DNA of 64,000 nt from Bradyrhizobium macuxiense (GTDB lineage Bacteria; Pseudomonadota; Alphaproteobacteria; Rhizobiales; Xanthobacteraceae). Position numbers and translations under genes: made by a program. How positions within the stretch are numbered: position 1 is the first letter of the stretch; each line of letters begins with the position of its first letter. Below the pieces are notes generated by a model. It did no database searches and was not told the DNA's origin. It saw only the letters and a list, made by a program, of their open reading frames with translations. The DNA lies in contig NZ_VITY01000002.1 in NCBI RefSeq assembly GCF_007993935.1, positions 682,001-746,000 of the forward strand. Direction: 5' to 3'. Below, piece by piece: positions 1 through 9,181 of this stretch.

Positions 1-284
1 CCGGCTTTTGGGGCAACGAGGCGATTGATCAAAAGCTTCATGATATCGGCACCTCCGGCCCGGTCGTGCTCGAGCCGGATTATTCGAAGCTAAGGGTTGT
101 CGGCCTGACGCGCGACGTCGCCGAGTCCTACGTGCCGCTGAACATCACGGTCTCTTATGCCGGGCAGGAGGGAACGCCCAGGCCGTTTCTGATGATCATC
201 AATTGGCTTCGGATCGGAAAGGACTGGAAGGTCGCTTCCGAAGTCATTCTGCCGGTGCCGCCCGTCCCCGCCGCGAAGGGCTAG
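1..284 (+). CDS. C-terminal fragment of a small protein, possibly NTF2-like (partial)
   Basis: The reading frame is open from the left edge (first full codon at base 3) and stops with TAG at 282-284, so only the last 93 residues are visible. The visible part alternates short beta-strand-like stretches (ITVSYAG, FLMIINWLRI, WKVASEVILPVPP). An ending of the type GKDWKVAS is common in NTF2/SnoaL-like proteins. That family assignment is tentative because the N-terminal half is outside the window. No partner genes can be assigned: the next gene is on the opposite strand. Confidence 0.5.
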   Translation, partial: GFWGNEAIDQKLHDIGTSGPVVLEPDYSKLRVVGLTRDVAESYVPLNITVSYAGQEGTPRPFLMIINWLRIGKDWKVASEVILPVPPVPAAKG

Positions 285-449
285 GCACTTCGATCCGGCT
301 ATGGCTGCGCGCCAATGAGTTCTCCTCGTCAGCTAGGTCGTACCCAAAAATCCGCCCGCCGAACGTCGTCCGCATTATCGTCAGAGGCCGACAATTGGTC
401 ATATCGGCTTTGGGCCAACAAGCGACATGGCCGGCGGCGATCTAAGTCC

Positions 450-968
450 TCAAGGCCGGCTCACCTTTCGACCGAGTGAAACCAGACTATAGCCCTGAGT
501 GCCGGGGCCTCCGATCATAATGGCCTCCAAATAAGGCTCATCGATTGCCCCAGCCGACGACCAATCGACTATAAAGTTTGCGCCTAGGCCACCGCGGGTA
601 TCCTCTTGTGGAATGACAATCTGGATTGCGCCATAGGGCTTTAGCGCGATCGCGCGTGGCAGATATTTTTCGATTAGCTGACCGGCAACATTGAAGTAGT
701 CAATCCGCTCGATGACAAGCGCTGCCGTTTCCGACGTATTGTGAATCGAAAGGGTCACTGACAACTCTAGTCTGGTGTTTCCGGCGCGGACCAATAGGCT
801 TGAATGTGCCGGGACGTAAACTCTTCCTCGAACGATCAAAGGATCGCGCGGCAAATCAGCAATAGAGTCCGCAAACTTCGCTAGAAAAGCTGGAAGCTGA
901 TCAGGTTGTGCTCGCACGTCGGACATTGCCAGGAGCAACAGCGTTAGGAAGATTGCCGGTGTTCTCAT
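450..968 (-). CDS. DUF3124 family exported protein
   Basis: 172-residue protein of unknown function. An N-terminal signal peptide is clear: a short basic start, a leucine-rich core and a probable cut after SDVRA near residue 20. The rest matches what I know of the DUF3124 family: a VYVPAHSS strand, a LSVTLSIHNTS segment, the ERIDYFNVAGQLIEKYL block, a GGLGANFIVDW motif and a C-terminal EAIMIGGPGTQGYSLVSLGR. It is likely a periplasmic beta-sandwich protein. It stands alone, divergent from the SulP gene, with about 290 bases between them in which I see no further gene. Family confidence is good; function is unknown. Confidence 0.8.
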   Translation of the reverse strand: MRTPAIFLTLLLLAMSDVRAQPDQLPAFLAKFADSIADLPRDPLIVRGRVYVPAHSSLLVRAGNTRLELSVTLSIHNTSETAALVIERIDYFNVAGQLIEKYLPRAIALKPYGAIQIVIPQEDTRGGLGANFIVDWSSAGAIDEPYLEAIMIGGPGTQGYSLVSLGRKVSRP

Positions 969-1259
969 TCGGTTGATCCGTAGCCGTGGTGTATCGCGGT
1001 CAGTGGGAGTGATCAGAACGTGGGCAGGCTGGAATGGGCGGCATTGACCCAGATCAACGACTCCTGGTGCAAATCTACCAGGCTTGCATTAGTCCGATGC
1101 GGGTCAGAAGCATCGTTTGGGCGGGCCGCTTGCTGTTTCCGAAGCCGCCACGCTGCCTCGGAGACCGCTCCGATTTCGGATGCGAGCCACTGGCGGACAT
1201 TCGCCCGCGCAGCGAGGCTTGCGCTTCGCGCCCCGGCGCAACTCTACCCGTGATCCGGC

Positions 1260-2975
1260 ATGATTGACAGTCTAACGCGTGTTGCACCCGGGCTGATGAA
1301 GCTCTTGTCCTACAGTTTTGCCGATGACTTTCGGCACGATCTGTTGGCGGGAATCTCCGTTGCCGCAGTGGCGTTGCCGGTCGCGATCGCCTACGCACAG
1401 CTCGCGGGCTTCGATCCGGTGGTAGGGCTGTATTCGAGCATTCTGCCGATGGTCGCGTACGCCATCTTCGGCACGTCGCGGCAAATGATCGTTAATCCCG
1501 ATGCAGCCGTATGCGCCATGGTCGCTGCCGCAGTCGCTCCGCTGGCGGGCGGCAATGTCGAACTGTACTGGTCCCTCTCGGTCGCAGTTACGTTTCTGGC
1601 AGGCATGTTTTGCATTGCAGCGAGTTTCCTGCGGCTCGGTGCGCTGGCGGAATTTCTTTCCAAGCCAATCCTTGTTGGACTTTTGAACGGGGTCGCAATT
1701 TCCATCTGCTTGGGGCAAGTCGGTAAGCTGTTTGGTTTTTCCATTGAATCCAAAAGGATAATTCCGCAGCTGCTCGAAATCGTCGCCAAGCTTCCTCAGA
1801 CGCAGATTCCGACGTTGATCGTAGGAGCGGCGAGCCTGGCGATATTGTTTGGGCTGGCGCGCTGGGTGCCGCGACTTCCGACTGCGCCGATCATATTGAT
1901 CGCCGGCGGCACCGCGGTCGCACTGTTTGGGTTGGACCGGCATGGAGTGGCGATTCTGGGACCCGTTCCTGGAGGCCTGCCGCCGCTGCGAGTGCCTAGA
2001 TTTCCAACGGATGACATACCATCCCTGCTCGGCAGCGCAGCCGGCCTGGCTCTCGTGCTGTTTTCGAGTGGCATGCTGACAGCGCGCAGCTTTGCGTCGA
2101 AGGGGGGCTACGAGATCGACGCCGACCGCGAGTTGGCGGCATTTGGAGCAGCTAATCTCGCTTCCGCCTTGTCTCAGGGGTTCACCGTGACCGGCGCTGA
2201 CTCGCGTACGGCAATGGCTGTTGCTGCTGGCGGTCGCACCCAGGTGACTGGCCTAGTGGCGGCTGCGACGATCACCGCAGTGTTGCTGTTTCTGACCGGC
2301 CCAATGCGATATGTGCCGATTGCTGTGTTGGGCGCATTACTCGTGTTCGCTTCGATTTCGCTGTTTGACACGCGAACGCTGCGTGAAATTTGGAGCATCG
2401 ATCGTAGCGAGGTCATCCTGGCCGTGATCACCACGCTGGGAGTCGTCGCGCTGGGCGCCATCAACGGGATCCTCATCGCGGTGGGGCTGGCACTGATCCG
2501 CTTCGTCAAGTTGACCGCGCGGCCCAGGGACGAAATCCTGGGAACGGTCGACGGAATTCCCGGTCTGCATTCGATCGCGCGACATCCAAACGCCAAGACG
2601 TTTCCGGGTCTGGTGCTCTATCGCTTCGATGGCCCGCTTACGTTCTTCAATTCTGATTACTTCAAGACGAGGGCGCTTGCGGCAGCTGACGCCGCAGGCC
2701 CGGAACTTCGATGGTTTGTCATTGACGCAATTCCAGTCAGCCAGATCGACACAACCGGGCTTTATGCACTTCGCGATTTGCGGGAACGGCTCGAAGCACG
2801 CGGAACGTCCCTGATGCTAGCTGGACGCAAGGCCGAGTTCCTCACGTGGTTTCGGGAAGCTGGTCTCTACCGGCCTGAACATGAAACATGGATACTCCCA
2901 ACACTACGCCAGGCCCTGAAGGCTTATCTGCGGGCGGCGCAACCCATCGCGCCGCTTAGCCAGGACGATCTGTGA
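1260..2975 (+). CDS. SulP family inorganic anion transporter with STAS domain
   Basis: 571-residue inner-membrane transporter of the SulP/SLC26 family, which moves sulfate, bicarbonate or related anions. The N-terminal two thirds hold roughly a dozen hydrophobic segments, starting with the family-typical DLLAGISVAAVALPVAIAYA and GLYSSILPM blocks and the GTSRQMIVNPDAAV motif. From about residue 440 to the end is a cytoplasmic STAS domain (LVLYRFDGPLTFFNSDYF; VIDAIPVSQIDTTGLYALRDL). The length is normal for the family. Substrate cannot be read from sequence. The gene is monocistronic; the closest sulfur-related genes are the YeiH/YeiE pair 3 kb downstream, which may be coincidence. Confidence 0.92.
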   Translation: MIDSLTRVAPGLMKLLSYSFADDFRHDLLAGISVAAVALPVAIAYAQLAGFDPVVGLYSSILPMVAYAIFGTSRQMIVNPDAAVCAMVAAAVAPLAGGNVELYWSLSVAVTFLAGMFCIAASFLRLGALAEFLSKPILVGLLNGVAISICLGQVGKLFGFSIESKRIIPQLLEIVAKLPQTQIPTLIVGAASLAILFGLARWVPRLPTAPIILIAGGTAVALFGLDRHGVAILGPVPGGLPPLRVPRFPTDDIPSLLGSAAGLALVLFSSGMLTARSFASKGGYEIDADRELAAFGAANLASALSQGFTVTGADSRTAMAVAAGGRTQVTGLVAAATITAVLLFLTGPMRYVPIAVLGALLVFASISLFDTRTLREIWSIDRSEVILAVITTLGVVALGAINGILIAVGLALIRFVKLTARPRDEILGTVDGIPGLHSIARHPNAKTFPGLVLYRFDGPLTFFNSDYFKTRALAAADAAGPELRWFVIDAIPVSQIDTTGLYALRDLRERLEARGTSLMLAGRKAEFLTWFREAGLYRPEHETWILPTLRQALKAYLRAAQPIAPLSQDDL

Positions 2976-3365
2976 ACGTCTGATCTGGGTCACAAGGAGA
3001 GATATCTCCAACGTCGGGTCGTGTGTCTGCTTCGTCCCTGAAAGCGGGCGTCTCAACGTTTTGAGTGCGACACGAGAGGCAACGCGCCTTGTTCGCAGCC
3101 GCAGCCTGATCTCATGTTGCTCTCGTTAGTGCGGTGAATTTGAAGTTCCTGCGAGCTTTCGCCGCGACCTCTCCATAGGAGCTTCAAAACTCAAAGCCGC
3201 ACTGTTGCCGCCGACCTGAAGTCCACTACCCCGGGCTTTCACGAATCGATGAGGCGGACTTCAAATCGAAAGCGGTACCCGCTGCAAGGTGATACAAGCG
3301 TCGGGAGCGGGACACCGGTGCCACAACGCGGCAACACAGATCAGAACGCATACGCCTGCGAGCCC
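2976..3365. other. Gene-free spacer with an imperfect inverted repeat
   Basis: No convincing gene lies between the SulP stop and the AraC start. It contains an imperfect inverted repeat with arms at about 3128-3150 and 3177-3203: outer AGTGCGG/CCGCACT, inner TTTGAAG/CTTCAAA, and TCCT/AGGA next to the loop. It could be a transcript-end structure or a degraded palindromic repeat. No T-run follows the right arm, so a classical intrinsic terminator is not supported. Confidence 0.35.
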
Positions 3366-4340
3366 ATGATGTCAGAGCCCCCAGAGCCCACGACGCTCCG
3401 ATTTTCGACCGCCGAATGGCCGGCGCAGAACCGGCTCGCGATATGGCGCGAAGCGATCGGACGCCGTGTCTTTCAATTCGACACGATGCCGTTGCATGAC
3501 GGGCCGTTCCACGCCGAGGCGACGGCGCAGGCCCTGCCCGAGCTGTGCTTTGGATCCTGGACCCTCGGCAATCTACGCACTGCCGTGACGCACGAACTGC
3601 TCGACGGCACCGACCACCTCATGCTCCGCATCTCGCTGAGCGGCGCGCCCGTCCTATCGCACCGGGGCCGCGAGGTCACCAGCGCTGCCGGCGATGCCAT
3701 CCTGATGTCGACCGCGGAGCCGTGGGTGAGCATCTGTCCGTCATTCGTGCGCTTCCTCAGCCTGCGGCTGCGGCGCAAGGCGCTTACGCAGCTCGTGTCG
3801 TATCCCGAAGATGCGCTGATGCGCCCGGTGCCGCGCGATACCGAAGCCGTGAAACTGTTGACCTTCTATCTCCAAAAACTGATCCGCATGGGTCCGATGT
3901 CGACACCCGAACTACGGAAAGTCGTCGTCACCCACATCTACGACCTCGCGGCGTTGGTGATAGGCGCCACCCGCGACGGGGCGGCTGTGGCGAAGGACCG
4001 GGGCCTACGCGCCGCGCGGCTTGCCGCCGCCAAAGCCGACATCCATGCGCATTGCTCCGATCCCGACCTCACGCTGGTCACCGTCGCGGCGCGTCGGAAT
4101 CTCTCGCCGCGCAGTCTTCAGCGCCTCTTCGCCGACGAGGGAACGAGCTTCACCGAATTCGTCCTCGACGCCCGCCTGACGCAGAGCCATCGGCTGCTGA
4201 CCGATCCGCGCCAGGGCGATCGCAACATCAGCAGTATCGCGTTCGAAGCCGGCTTCGGCGATCTGACCTATTTCAACCGCACGTTCCGCCGCCGCTACGG
4301 CGCGACGCCCTCCGACGTCCGCGCCACGATGCGGCGTTGA
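3366..4340 (+). CDS. AraC family transcriptional regulator
   Basis: About 324 residues from the ATG chosen here. An in-frame ATG exists at 3249, but the residues before 3366 look non-conserved and low-complexity; a second ATG at 3369 is equally possible. The N-terminal part (FSTAEWPAQNRLAIWREAIGR, then a cupin-like effector region) resembles the AraC-binding-like domain of NphR/FeaR-type regulators. The C-terminal 110 residues form the paired helix-turn-helix domain (LTLVTVAARRNLSPRSLQRLF and ISSIAFEAGFGDLTYFNRTFRRRYGATPSD). No target operon is adjacent: the downstream genes are convergent. Effector unknown. Confidence 0.88.
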   Translation: MMSEPPEPTTLRFSTAEWPAQNRLAIWREAIGRRVFQFDTMPLHDGPFHAEATAQALPELCFGSWTLGNLRTAVTHELLDGTDHLMLRISLSGAPVLSHRGREVTSAAGDAILMSTAEPWVSICPSFVRFLSLRLRRKALTQLVSYPEDALMRPVPRDTEAVKLLTFYLQKLIRMGPMSTPELRKVVVTHIYDLAALVIGATRDGAAVAKDRGLRAARLAAAKADIHAHCSDPDLTLVTVAARRNLSPRSLQRLFADEGTSFTEFVLDARLTQSHRLLTDPRQGDRNISSIAFEAGFGDLTYFNRTFRRRYGATPSDVRATMRR

Positions 4341-4422
4341 GCGCGTTAGGCCGCGACGGATGCGGATCGAATCGCTATCGCGCCTTGGCTCCTCGTTTTC
4401 GTTGCGCAGTGGATGGCGCTCT

Positions 4423-4475
4423 GATTCCGAAGTTCGTAAGCACATGCGGCTCACTCTTGTACGAACTTCGGAATC
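4423..4475. repeat. Perfect 16-bp inverted repeat between convergent genes
   Basis: GATTCCGAAGTTCGTA at 4423-4438 is repeated as its exact reverse complement at 4460-4475, with a 21-base loop. It lies between the stop of the AraC gene and the stop of the convergent isochorismatase gene. This could act as a bidirectional transcript-end hairpin, although there is no flanking T-run, or it could be a small palindromic repeat unit. Confidence 0.75.
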
Positions 4476-4487
4476 AAGGAGCACTAA

Positions 4488-5162
4488 CTACGCAGCGAGT
4501 GCCTTCAGCACCGCGGCTGACTCGGCGACCCAGCCAAAAATGCCGCCCTGGGCCTTGATCATCTTCAGGCCCATCTCGTGGAATTCCGGGAAGTAAGACG
4601 CGCAGCCGTCCGAGATCACGACGCAGCGGTAGCCGCGGTCGTTGGCCTCGCGCACCGTGGTGTTGACGCAGACCTCGGTGGTGACGCCGCAGACCAGGAG
4701 ATTCTCGATACCGTATTTGCTGAGGATGTCACTGAGCTCGGTGGCGTAGAACGCGCCCTTGCCGGGCTTGTCGATCACGATCTCGCTCTCGAGCGGATAG
4801 AGCTCGGGGATGATGTCATGCCCCGCCTCGCCGCGGATCAGTATCCGCCCCATCGGCCCGGGATCGCCGATGCGGAGCGACGGCGCACCGCGCTCGACTT
4901 TCGCCGGCGGCGCGTCGGAGAGATCGGGCAGATGGCCCTCGCGGGTATGGACCACGAGCAACCCGGCCTCGCGCACCGCCGCGAGGACAGCAGCGATCGG
5001 CTGCACCGCACGGGCGAGCTGACTGACGTCATTGCCGAGCGTCTCGCCGAAGCCGCCAGGCTCCATGAAATCGCGCTGCATGTCGATGATGACGAGCGCG
5101 GTCTTGCTCCAGTCGAGCGTGATCGGCGCCGGCTCCGCCGCGATTGTCCCTGTGTCTGCCAT
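4488..5162 (-). CDS. Isochorismatase-family cysteine hydrolase
   Basis: 224-residue cytosolic hydrolase of the isochorismatase-like family, which cleaves amides or ureide-type C-N bonds. The likely catalytic triad is visible: Asp31 in IIDMQRDF, Lys135 in DKPGKGAF, and Cys165 in [11 protein letters not shown]. It shares the [10 protein letters not shown] and [15 protein letters not shown] blocks with the biuret-hydrolase-like protein at 13996-14679, so it belongs to the same amidohydrolase branch rather than true isochorismatases. The frame stays open far upstream, but that extension is antisense to yeiH; the ATG at 5162 gives the family-length protein. It lies 80 bases downstream of yeiH on the same strand and may be co-transcribed. 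Substrate unknown. Confidence 0.9.
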   Translation of the reverse strand: MADTGTIAAEPAPITLDWSKTALVIIDMQRDFMEPGGFGETLGNDVSQLARAVQPIAAVLAAVREAGLLVVHTREGHLPDLSDAPPAKVERGAPSLRIGDPGPMGRILIRGEAGHDIIPELYPLESEIVIDKPGKGAFYATELSDILSKYGIENLLVCGVTTEVCVNTTVREANDRGYRCVVISDGCASYFPEFHEMGLKMIKAQGGIFGWVAESAAVLKALAA

Positions 5163-5242
5163 CCCGTTCCCCTGCGCCAAGGCACTTTGGAGCCAGTAAA
5201 GCAAGCGATGTGCCAGCGGACAACGGCTGGTGTTGGCGGCGG

Positions 5243-6340
5243 CTACTTGAAGAAATGCACGAGGCCGATGCTCAAGCCCAAGAGCAGCATCAACGACAGC
5301 GTGACCGCCGCCGTCACCCGGCCGCCGACGGTCGAGAGCACGCGCACGTCGACGCCGAGCCCGAGCGCGGCCATCGACACCACGGTGAGGATCGCTGCCG
5401 TCTTGGTCACCGGCGCGATCGCGATGTCGGGCACGAGCTGGAACGAGCGCAGCGCTGCCAGCACCAGGAAGCCGATGATGAACCAGGGCACCAGCTTGAA
5501 CGGGCTGATCGAGGCGGTCTTTGCAGCGCCCTCCTTTGCGGGTCCTTTCTCGGCCGTGCTGGCCTCGGTGTTTGCCTTGCGCCGCCGCGCGACGAGCAGC
5601 GAGAGGGCGACCACGATCGGGCCCAGCATCAGGACGCGCACCAGCTTCACCAGCGTGCCGATCTGGGTCGAGACGATGCCGGCCGGCACGGTCGCCGCTA
5701 GCACCTGCGGCACGGCATAGACCGTGAGCCCGGCGAGAATGCCGTACTGCGTCGCCGTCAGCTTCAGCAGCGGAATCAAGAGCGGCAGGCCGAGCACCAT
5801 CAGCACGCCGAGAATGGCGGTGAACGAGATCGACGAGACGATGTCGTCGCCATCGGCCTCGATCACCGGCGCCACCGCCGCGATCGCGGAATTGCCGCAG
5901 ATCGAATTGCCGCAGGCGATCAGGATCGCGAGTTTGGTCTTGAGCCCGAGCAGGCGGGCGAGGCCATAGCTCACCGCCAGCATGATCACGACGGTCGCTG
6001 CGATGGCGCCGATCAGGAGCCAGCCCGACGCCAGGATCGCGGCGAAGCTGATGGACGCGCCGAGCAGCATCACCGCGACCTCGAGCAGCTGCTTGGCGCT
6101 GAAGGCAATGCCCGAGCGCCAGCGCTCCGACGGTTCCCAGGCGGTACGCACCGCCATCCCGAGCAGGATCGCGACCACCAGCGCCTCGATATAGGGATGA
6201 TCGAAAACCCGCTCCTCGGCGGCCTGGATGCCGAGCGAGATGACCGTGACCACGCCGCACAGCAGAATGCCCGGAATGAGCAGGATGATGCCCTTCAGCA
6301 CCCCCTGCTTCTGCCCCTGATCTTGTTCCTGTTCCGGCAC
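5243..6340 (-). CDS. yeiH: YeiH/UPF0324 family putative sulfate exporter
   Basis: 365-residue inner-membrane protein with about ten hydrophobic segments. Family landmarks are [12 protein letters not shown], the [15 protein letters not shown] segment, the [19 protein letters not shown] motif with its paired Gly-Asn-Ser steps, and a C-terminal [12 protein letters not shown] charged cytoplasmic loop ([21 protein letters not shown]) splits the protein in the middle. The family is annotated as putative sulfate exporters. It is divergent from a YeiE-like LysR gene 86 bases away, the same arrangement as yeiE/yeiH in enterobacteria. YeiE is known there as a sulfite-responsive activator, which makes a role in sulfite/sulfate stress plausible here (inference). 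Confidence 0.9.
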   Translation of the reverse strand: MPEQEQDQGQKQGVLKGIILLIPGILLCGVVTVISLGIQAAEERVFDHPYIEALVVAILLGMAVRTAWEPSERWRSGIAFSAKQLLEVAVMLLGASISFAAILASGWLLIGAIAATVVIMLAVSYGLARLLGLKTKLAILIACGNSICGNSAIAAVAPVIEADGDDIVSSISFTAILGVLMVLGLPLLIPLLKLTATQYGILAGLTVYAVPQVLAATVPAGIVSTQIGTLVKLVRVLMLGPIVVALSLLVARRRKANTEASTAEKGPAKEGAAKTASISPFKLVPWFIIGFLVLAALRSFQLVPDIAIAPVTKTAAILTVVSMAALGLGVDVRVLSTVGGRVTAAVTLSLMLLLGLSIGLVHFFK

Positions 6341-6426
6341 GAAATCCTCTTTTCGGAGAAGATTTTATGCGCCAGGGCGGACCTCTTGGCTAATATCTTT
6401 TCGGACTGCCCCGATAGAGAGAAGTT

Positions 6427-7398
6427 ATGTCCCTTAACCTGCATCTGCTCCGCCTGTTCGCGGCCGTGGCGAGGACCGGAAGTTTCTCCCGCGCCGCCGA
6501 CCTCCTGCACATCAGCCAGCCGGCGATCTCCAAGGGCGTGCGGGATTTCGAGCTGCAGGTCGGCTGCCGGCTGCTCGACCGCACCCCGAAGGGGGTGCGG
6601 CCGACCCGGGAGGGCGCGGCGCTGGCACGGCATGCCGAAACCCTGTTCGCGGCCGAGCGGGCCGCCGAGGACGAATTGCAGGCGCTGCGCAACCTCGACA
6701 GCGGCTCGCTGCGCATCGGCGCCAGCACCACGATCGCGACCTACATGATCCCGGAATTTCTCGGCGTGTTCCACCGCGCCTTTCCCGGCATCGACCTGCA
6801 TGTGGTGAGCGCCAACACCAGCGATATCGCCGCACTGATGCTGGGACATGAGATCGAAATCGCGCTGGTCGAGGGGCCGGTCGAGGACGAGAACCTGACC
6901 AGCGACGCCTGGCGCACCGACGTGATGGTGCTGATCGCGGCCCCGGATCACCGCTTTGCGGCTGCCGCAGGCCCGGTCGACGTCCGCCTGCTCAACGACG
7001 AGATCCTGATCGTGCGCGAGCCCGGTTCCGGCACCCGCGAGGTGGTCGCGCAGGCGCTGGCCGCCCACCGCGTCGAGCCGCAACGGACGCTGGAGATCGG
7101 CAGCACCGAGGCGATCAAGCAGGCGGTGGCATCAGGTGTCGGCGTCGCCATCGTGTCGATCGCGACGATCGACGATCAGGTGAAGCTGGGCAAACTCAAG
7201 GTGATCCCGATCAAGGGCGTCCATATCGAACGCACGCTTTGGCAATTGAAATCGCCCGGCCGGCTCGACGTGCCGGCGGCGGTCGCGTTCGAGGGGATCA
7301 TTCGAGAGACGCGGGCCGCGAAGACGGCGCCGCGCACGCCGTCAGCTAAAGCGCGGCGAACAGACCCTGCGCCCACGCAACGGCATGTTCGAAGCTGA
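6427..7398 (+). CDS. LysR-type regulator, YeiE-like
   Basis: 323-residue LysR-type transcription factor. The winged helix-turn-helix occupies residues 1-62 (LRLFAAVARTGSFSRAADLLHISQPAISKGV), followed by the linker helix and a two-lobed effector domain to about residue 295. The last 30 residues are Ala/Arg/Pro-rich and probably disordered. It is divergent from yeiH, and the 86-base space between them should hold the shared control region. By analogy with enterobacterial YeiE it may sense sulfite and activate yeiH, but effector identity is inferred only from synteny. Its 3' end overlaps the end of the small convergent gene at 7346-7567 by 53 bases. Confidence 0.88.
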   Translation: MSLNLHLLRLFAAVARTGSFSRAADLLHISQPAISKGVRDFELQVGCRLLDRTPKGVRPTREGAALARHAETLFAAERAAEDELQALRNLDSGSLRIGASTTIATYMIPEFLGVFHRAFPGIDLHVVSANTSDIAALMLGHEIEIALVEGPVEDENLTSDAWRTDVMVLIAAPDHRFAAAAGPVDVRLLNDEILIVREPGSGTREVVAQALAAHRVEPQRTLEIGSTEAIKQAVASGVGVAIVSIATIDDQVKLGKLKVIPIKGVHIERTLWQLKSPGRLDVPAAVAFEGIIRETRAAKTAPRTPSAKARRTDPAPTQRHVRS

Positions 7399-7567
7399 AC
7401 ACGCCGGGCTCGAAATAGACCGCGCGTGCCAGCACGATGCCGACCACCAGCACCCAGAACACGCTGGTGCCCGCGGTCTTCAGCCATTTCGACACGCCCT
7501 CGCTCGCGGCCGAGGTATCGACTGCGGGGACCGGCTCACCGAAGGGATCGAATGCTGATTGACTCAT
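7346..7567 (-). CDS. Small single-pass membrane protein, unknown function
   Basis: 73-residue protein from an ATG at 7567; an in-frame GTG/ATG stretch 12 bases upstream is less likely. It has a hydrophilic N-terminus (MSQSAFDPFGEPVPAVDTS), one strong membrane segment (TSVFWVLVVGIVLARAVYF) near residues 35-55 and a short amphipathic tail. No family is recognised. It runs tail-to-tail with the LysR gene and overlaps its last 53 bases, so one reading frame constrains the other. Convincing residue composition and a clean stop make it plausible as a real gene. Confidence 0.6.
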   Translation of the reverse strand: MSQSAFDPFGEPVPAVDTSAASEGVSKWLKTAGTSVFWVLVVGIVLARAVYFEPGVFSFEHAVAWAQGLFAAL

Positions 7568-7732
7568 CGTCGTAACCATCTGGACTACCCGCAGAATGTC
7601 GCGACGGCGGGGGCGGAAGCAAGGGTAGCAGAATGCCTTTTACGCCGGTTAATTAGAAGGACGTTTTCCGGCCCGAAAGGCGGGGAGGATTTCCTTCTCG
7701 GCGCCTAAAGCGCGATGCGCTTTAGCTCTTTG

Positions 7733-7783
7733 TTTGAGCATAATCTTTTCGGAAAACCGCTTCGCACTTTTCCGGATCATGCT
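7733..7783. repeat. Dispersed palindromic repeat, family A, copy 1
   Basis: A roughly 51-base element running from TTTGAGCATAATC to TCCGGATCATGCT, with AGCAT-GATC ends that are inverted and an internal TTCGGAAAACCGCTTCGCAC core. Near-identical copies occur at 21290-21367, 23460-23510 and 41174-41224. This copy lies just beyond the stop of the histidine kinase gene, and is preceded by a short perfect palindrome CTAAAGCGCGATGCGCTTTAG at about 7705-7725. Confidence 0.85.
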
Positions 7784-7792
7784 GCCCGGGCG

Positions 7793-9031
7793 TCAGCTGT
7801 CCGTCCCGCGCTGCGTGGCCATGCGCGGCAGCGTGATCCGCACGCGCGTCCCCATGCCCGGGGCGCTGTCGAGATGCAGTTCTCCGCCCAGCCGGTTCGT
7901 GACGATGTTGTGCACGATGTGCAGGCCAAGCCCGATCCGGCCAATGTCGCGGCGCGTGGTGAAGAATGGATCGAAAGCCTGCCGAAGCACGTCGCGGTCC
8001 ATCCCGCAGCCATCGTCGGCGAACAGGATCTCCACCTGGTCGGTACCTGATGCCCGCAGCCGGATCGAGACGGTGCCGCCCTTGCCGTCCGGAAACGCGT
8101 GCACGACCGAATTGACGAACAGGTTCGTCAGCGCCTGGCCATACGGGCCGGGATAGCTGTTCATCACGAGACCCGCCGGACAATCGACCTCGAGCGCCAG
8201 ATTGTTCTTCGGCAACGCCGGACGCAGCTTCGAAAGCACCTGTTCGGTCACCTCGCCGAGATCGAACTGGCTGCGGTCGAAATAGCTGCGGTCGACGGCC
8301 ACCTGCTTGAACGACTGCACCAGGTCCGCGGCACGCTTGAGGTTGCCGACCAGCAGCGACGACGCGCTTTCAACGACCTCGATGAAATCGCTGAGGCTCG
8401 AGCGCTTCAGCTTGCCGCGCGCCGCCTCGGCGGCGAAGTCCGCGCATTTCTGCTCCAGCACCGAGGCGACTGTAAGGCTGGTGCCGACCGGGCTATTGAT
8501 CTCGTGCGCGACACCGGCCACCAGCCGGCCCAGCGCTGCGAGCTTCTCCGCCTCGATCAGCGACGCCTGGGTCTCCTGCAGATGGTGCAGGGCCTTCTCG
8601 GCCGCGTCGCGCGCGGCGCGGATCTCGCGTTCGCCGCGCTTGCGATCGGTGATCTCCTCCGCCGCCACGTTGACGCCGACGATGCTGCCGTTCGGCCCCC
8701 GCTGCGGATGCCAATGCGTGATCCAGCAGCGCTCGTCATTATGGCCGGGGCGCTGGCCGTACACCTCCACGCCGGTCACCGGCTCGCCGGTCTCCATGAT
8801 CGAGCGGACGATACCTTCGACCGCGGTGGCCAGCGCGGGCACGCAATCATGCACGGTGCGTCCGAGATGGCCTTCGACCGAGATGCCGCAGATCTCGGTG
8901 AGGCGCTGATTGATCTGAAGATAACGGCAGTCGGGAGAGAGGTAGGCAAGACCGATCGGTGCAGTGTCATAGATCAGCTGCAGCGCCGGTTGTTTTGGGA
9001 ACTGAACGTCGTGGACGACGGACGACCGCAT
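7793..9031 (-). CDS. PAS-domain sensor histidine kinase
   Basis: 412-residue histidine kinase without membrane segments, so probably cytosolic. A PAS domain spans roughly residues 15-130 (IYDTAPIGLAYLSPDCRYLQI, ending AAEEITDRKRGE). A coiled linker leads to the H box with His176 in VAGVAHEINSPVG. The ATP-binding domain shows the N box (LFVNSVVHAF), G1 (DDGCGMD), F box (FDPFFTTRR) and G2 (GLGLHIV). The layout resembles NtrB/HK4-like kinases that use HEINNPL-type H boxes. No response regulator lies next to it, so it is an orphan. The signal is unknown. Confidence 0.92.
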   Translation of the reverse strand: MRSSVVHDVQFPKQPALQLIYDTAPIGLAYLSPDCRYLQINQRLTEICGISVEGHLGRTVHDCVPALATAVEGIVRSIMETGEPVTGVEVYGQRPGHNDERCWITHWHPQRGPNGSIVGVNVAAEEITDRKRGEREIRAARDAAEKALHHLQETQASLIEAEKLAALGRLVAGVAHEINSPVGTSLTVASVLEQKCADFAAEAARGKLKRSSLSDFIEVVESASSLLVGNLKRAADLVQSFKQVAVDRSYFDRSQFDLGEVTEQVLSKLRPALPKNNLALEVDCPAGLVMNSYPGPYGQALTNLFVNSVVHAFPDGKGGTVSIRLRASGTDQVEILFADDGCGMDRDVLRQAFDPFFTTRRDIGRIGLGLHIVHNIVTNRLGGELHLDSAPGMGTRVRITLPRMATQRGTDS

Positions 9032-9181
9032 GTCCTTCCCCCCGTTGGCGCCAAGTCTAGCGGTTCACGATGGTCCCGCAATAGGCGCAGCCAAGCCGGC
9101 AGTAGCGGTCAGCTCTGTCCAGATTCGGCACGGGTTGAGGTTGGCGGAGCCAGGATCGGCGCCTGCCGCCTTGTGGCAGCC

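Noticed and set aside
1020..1267. Short overlapping open frames before the SulP gene
   Set aside because: Several short frames on both strands with no ribosome sites or motifs; treated as intergenic.
5163..6260. N-terminal extension of the isochorismatase frame (total 590 codons)
   Set aside because: The extra part is a shifted reading of yeiH on the same strand; the ATG at 5162 gives a normal-length enzyme.
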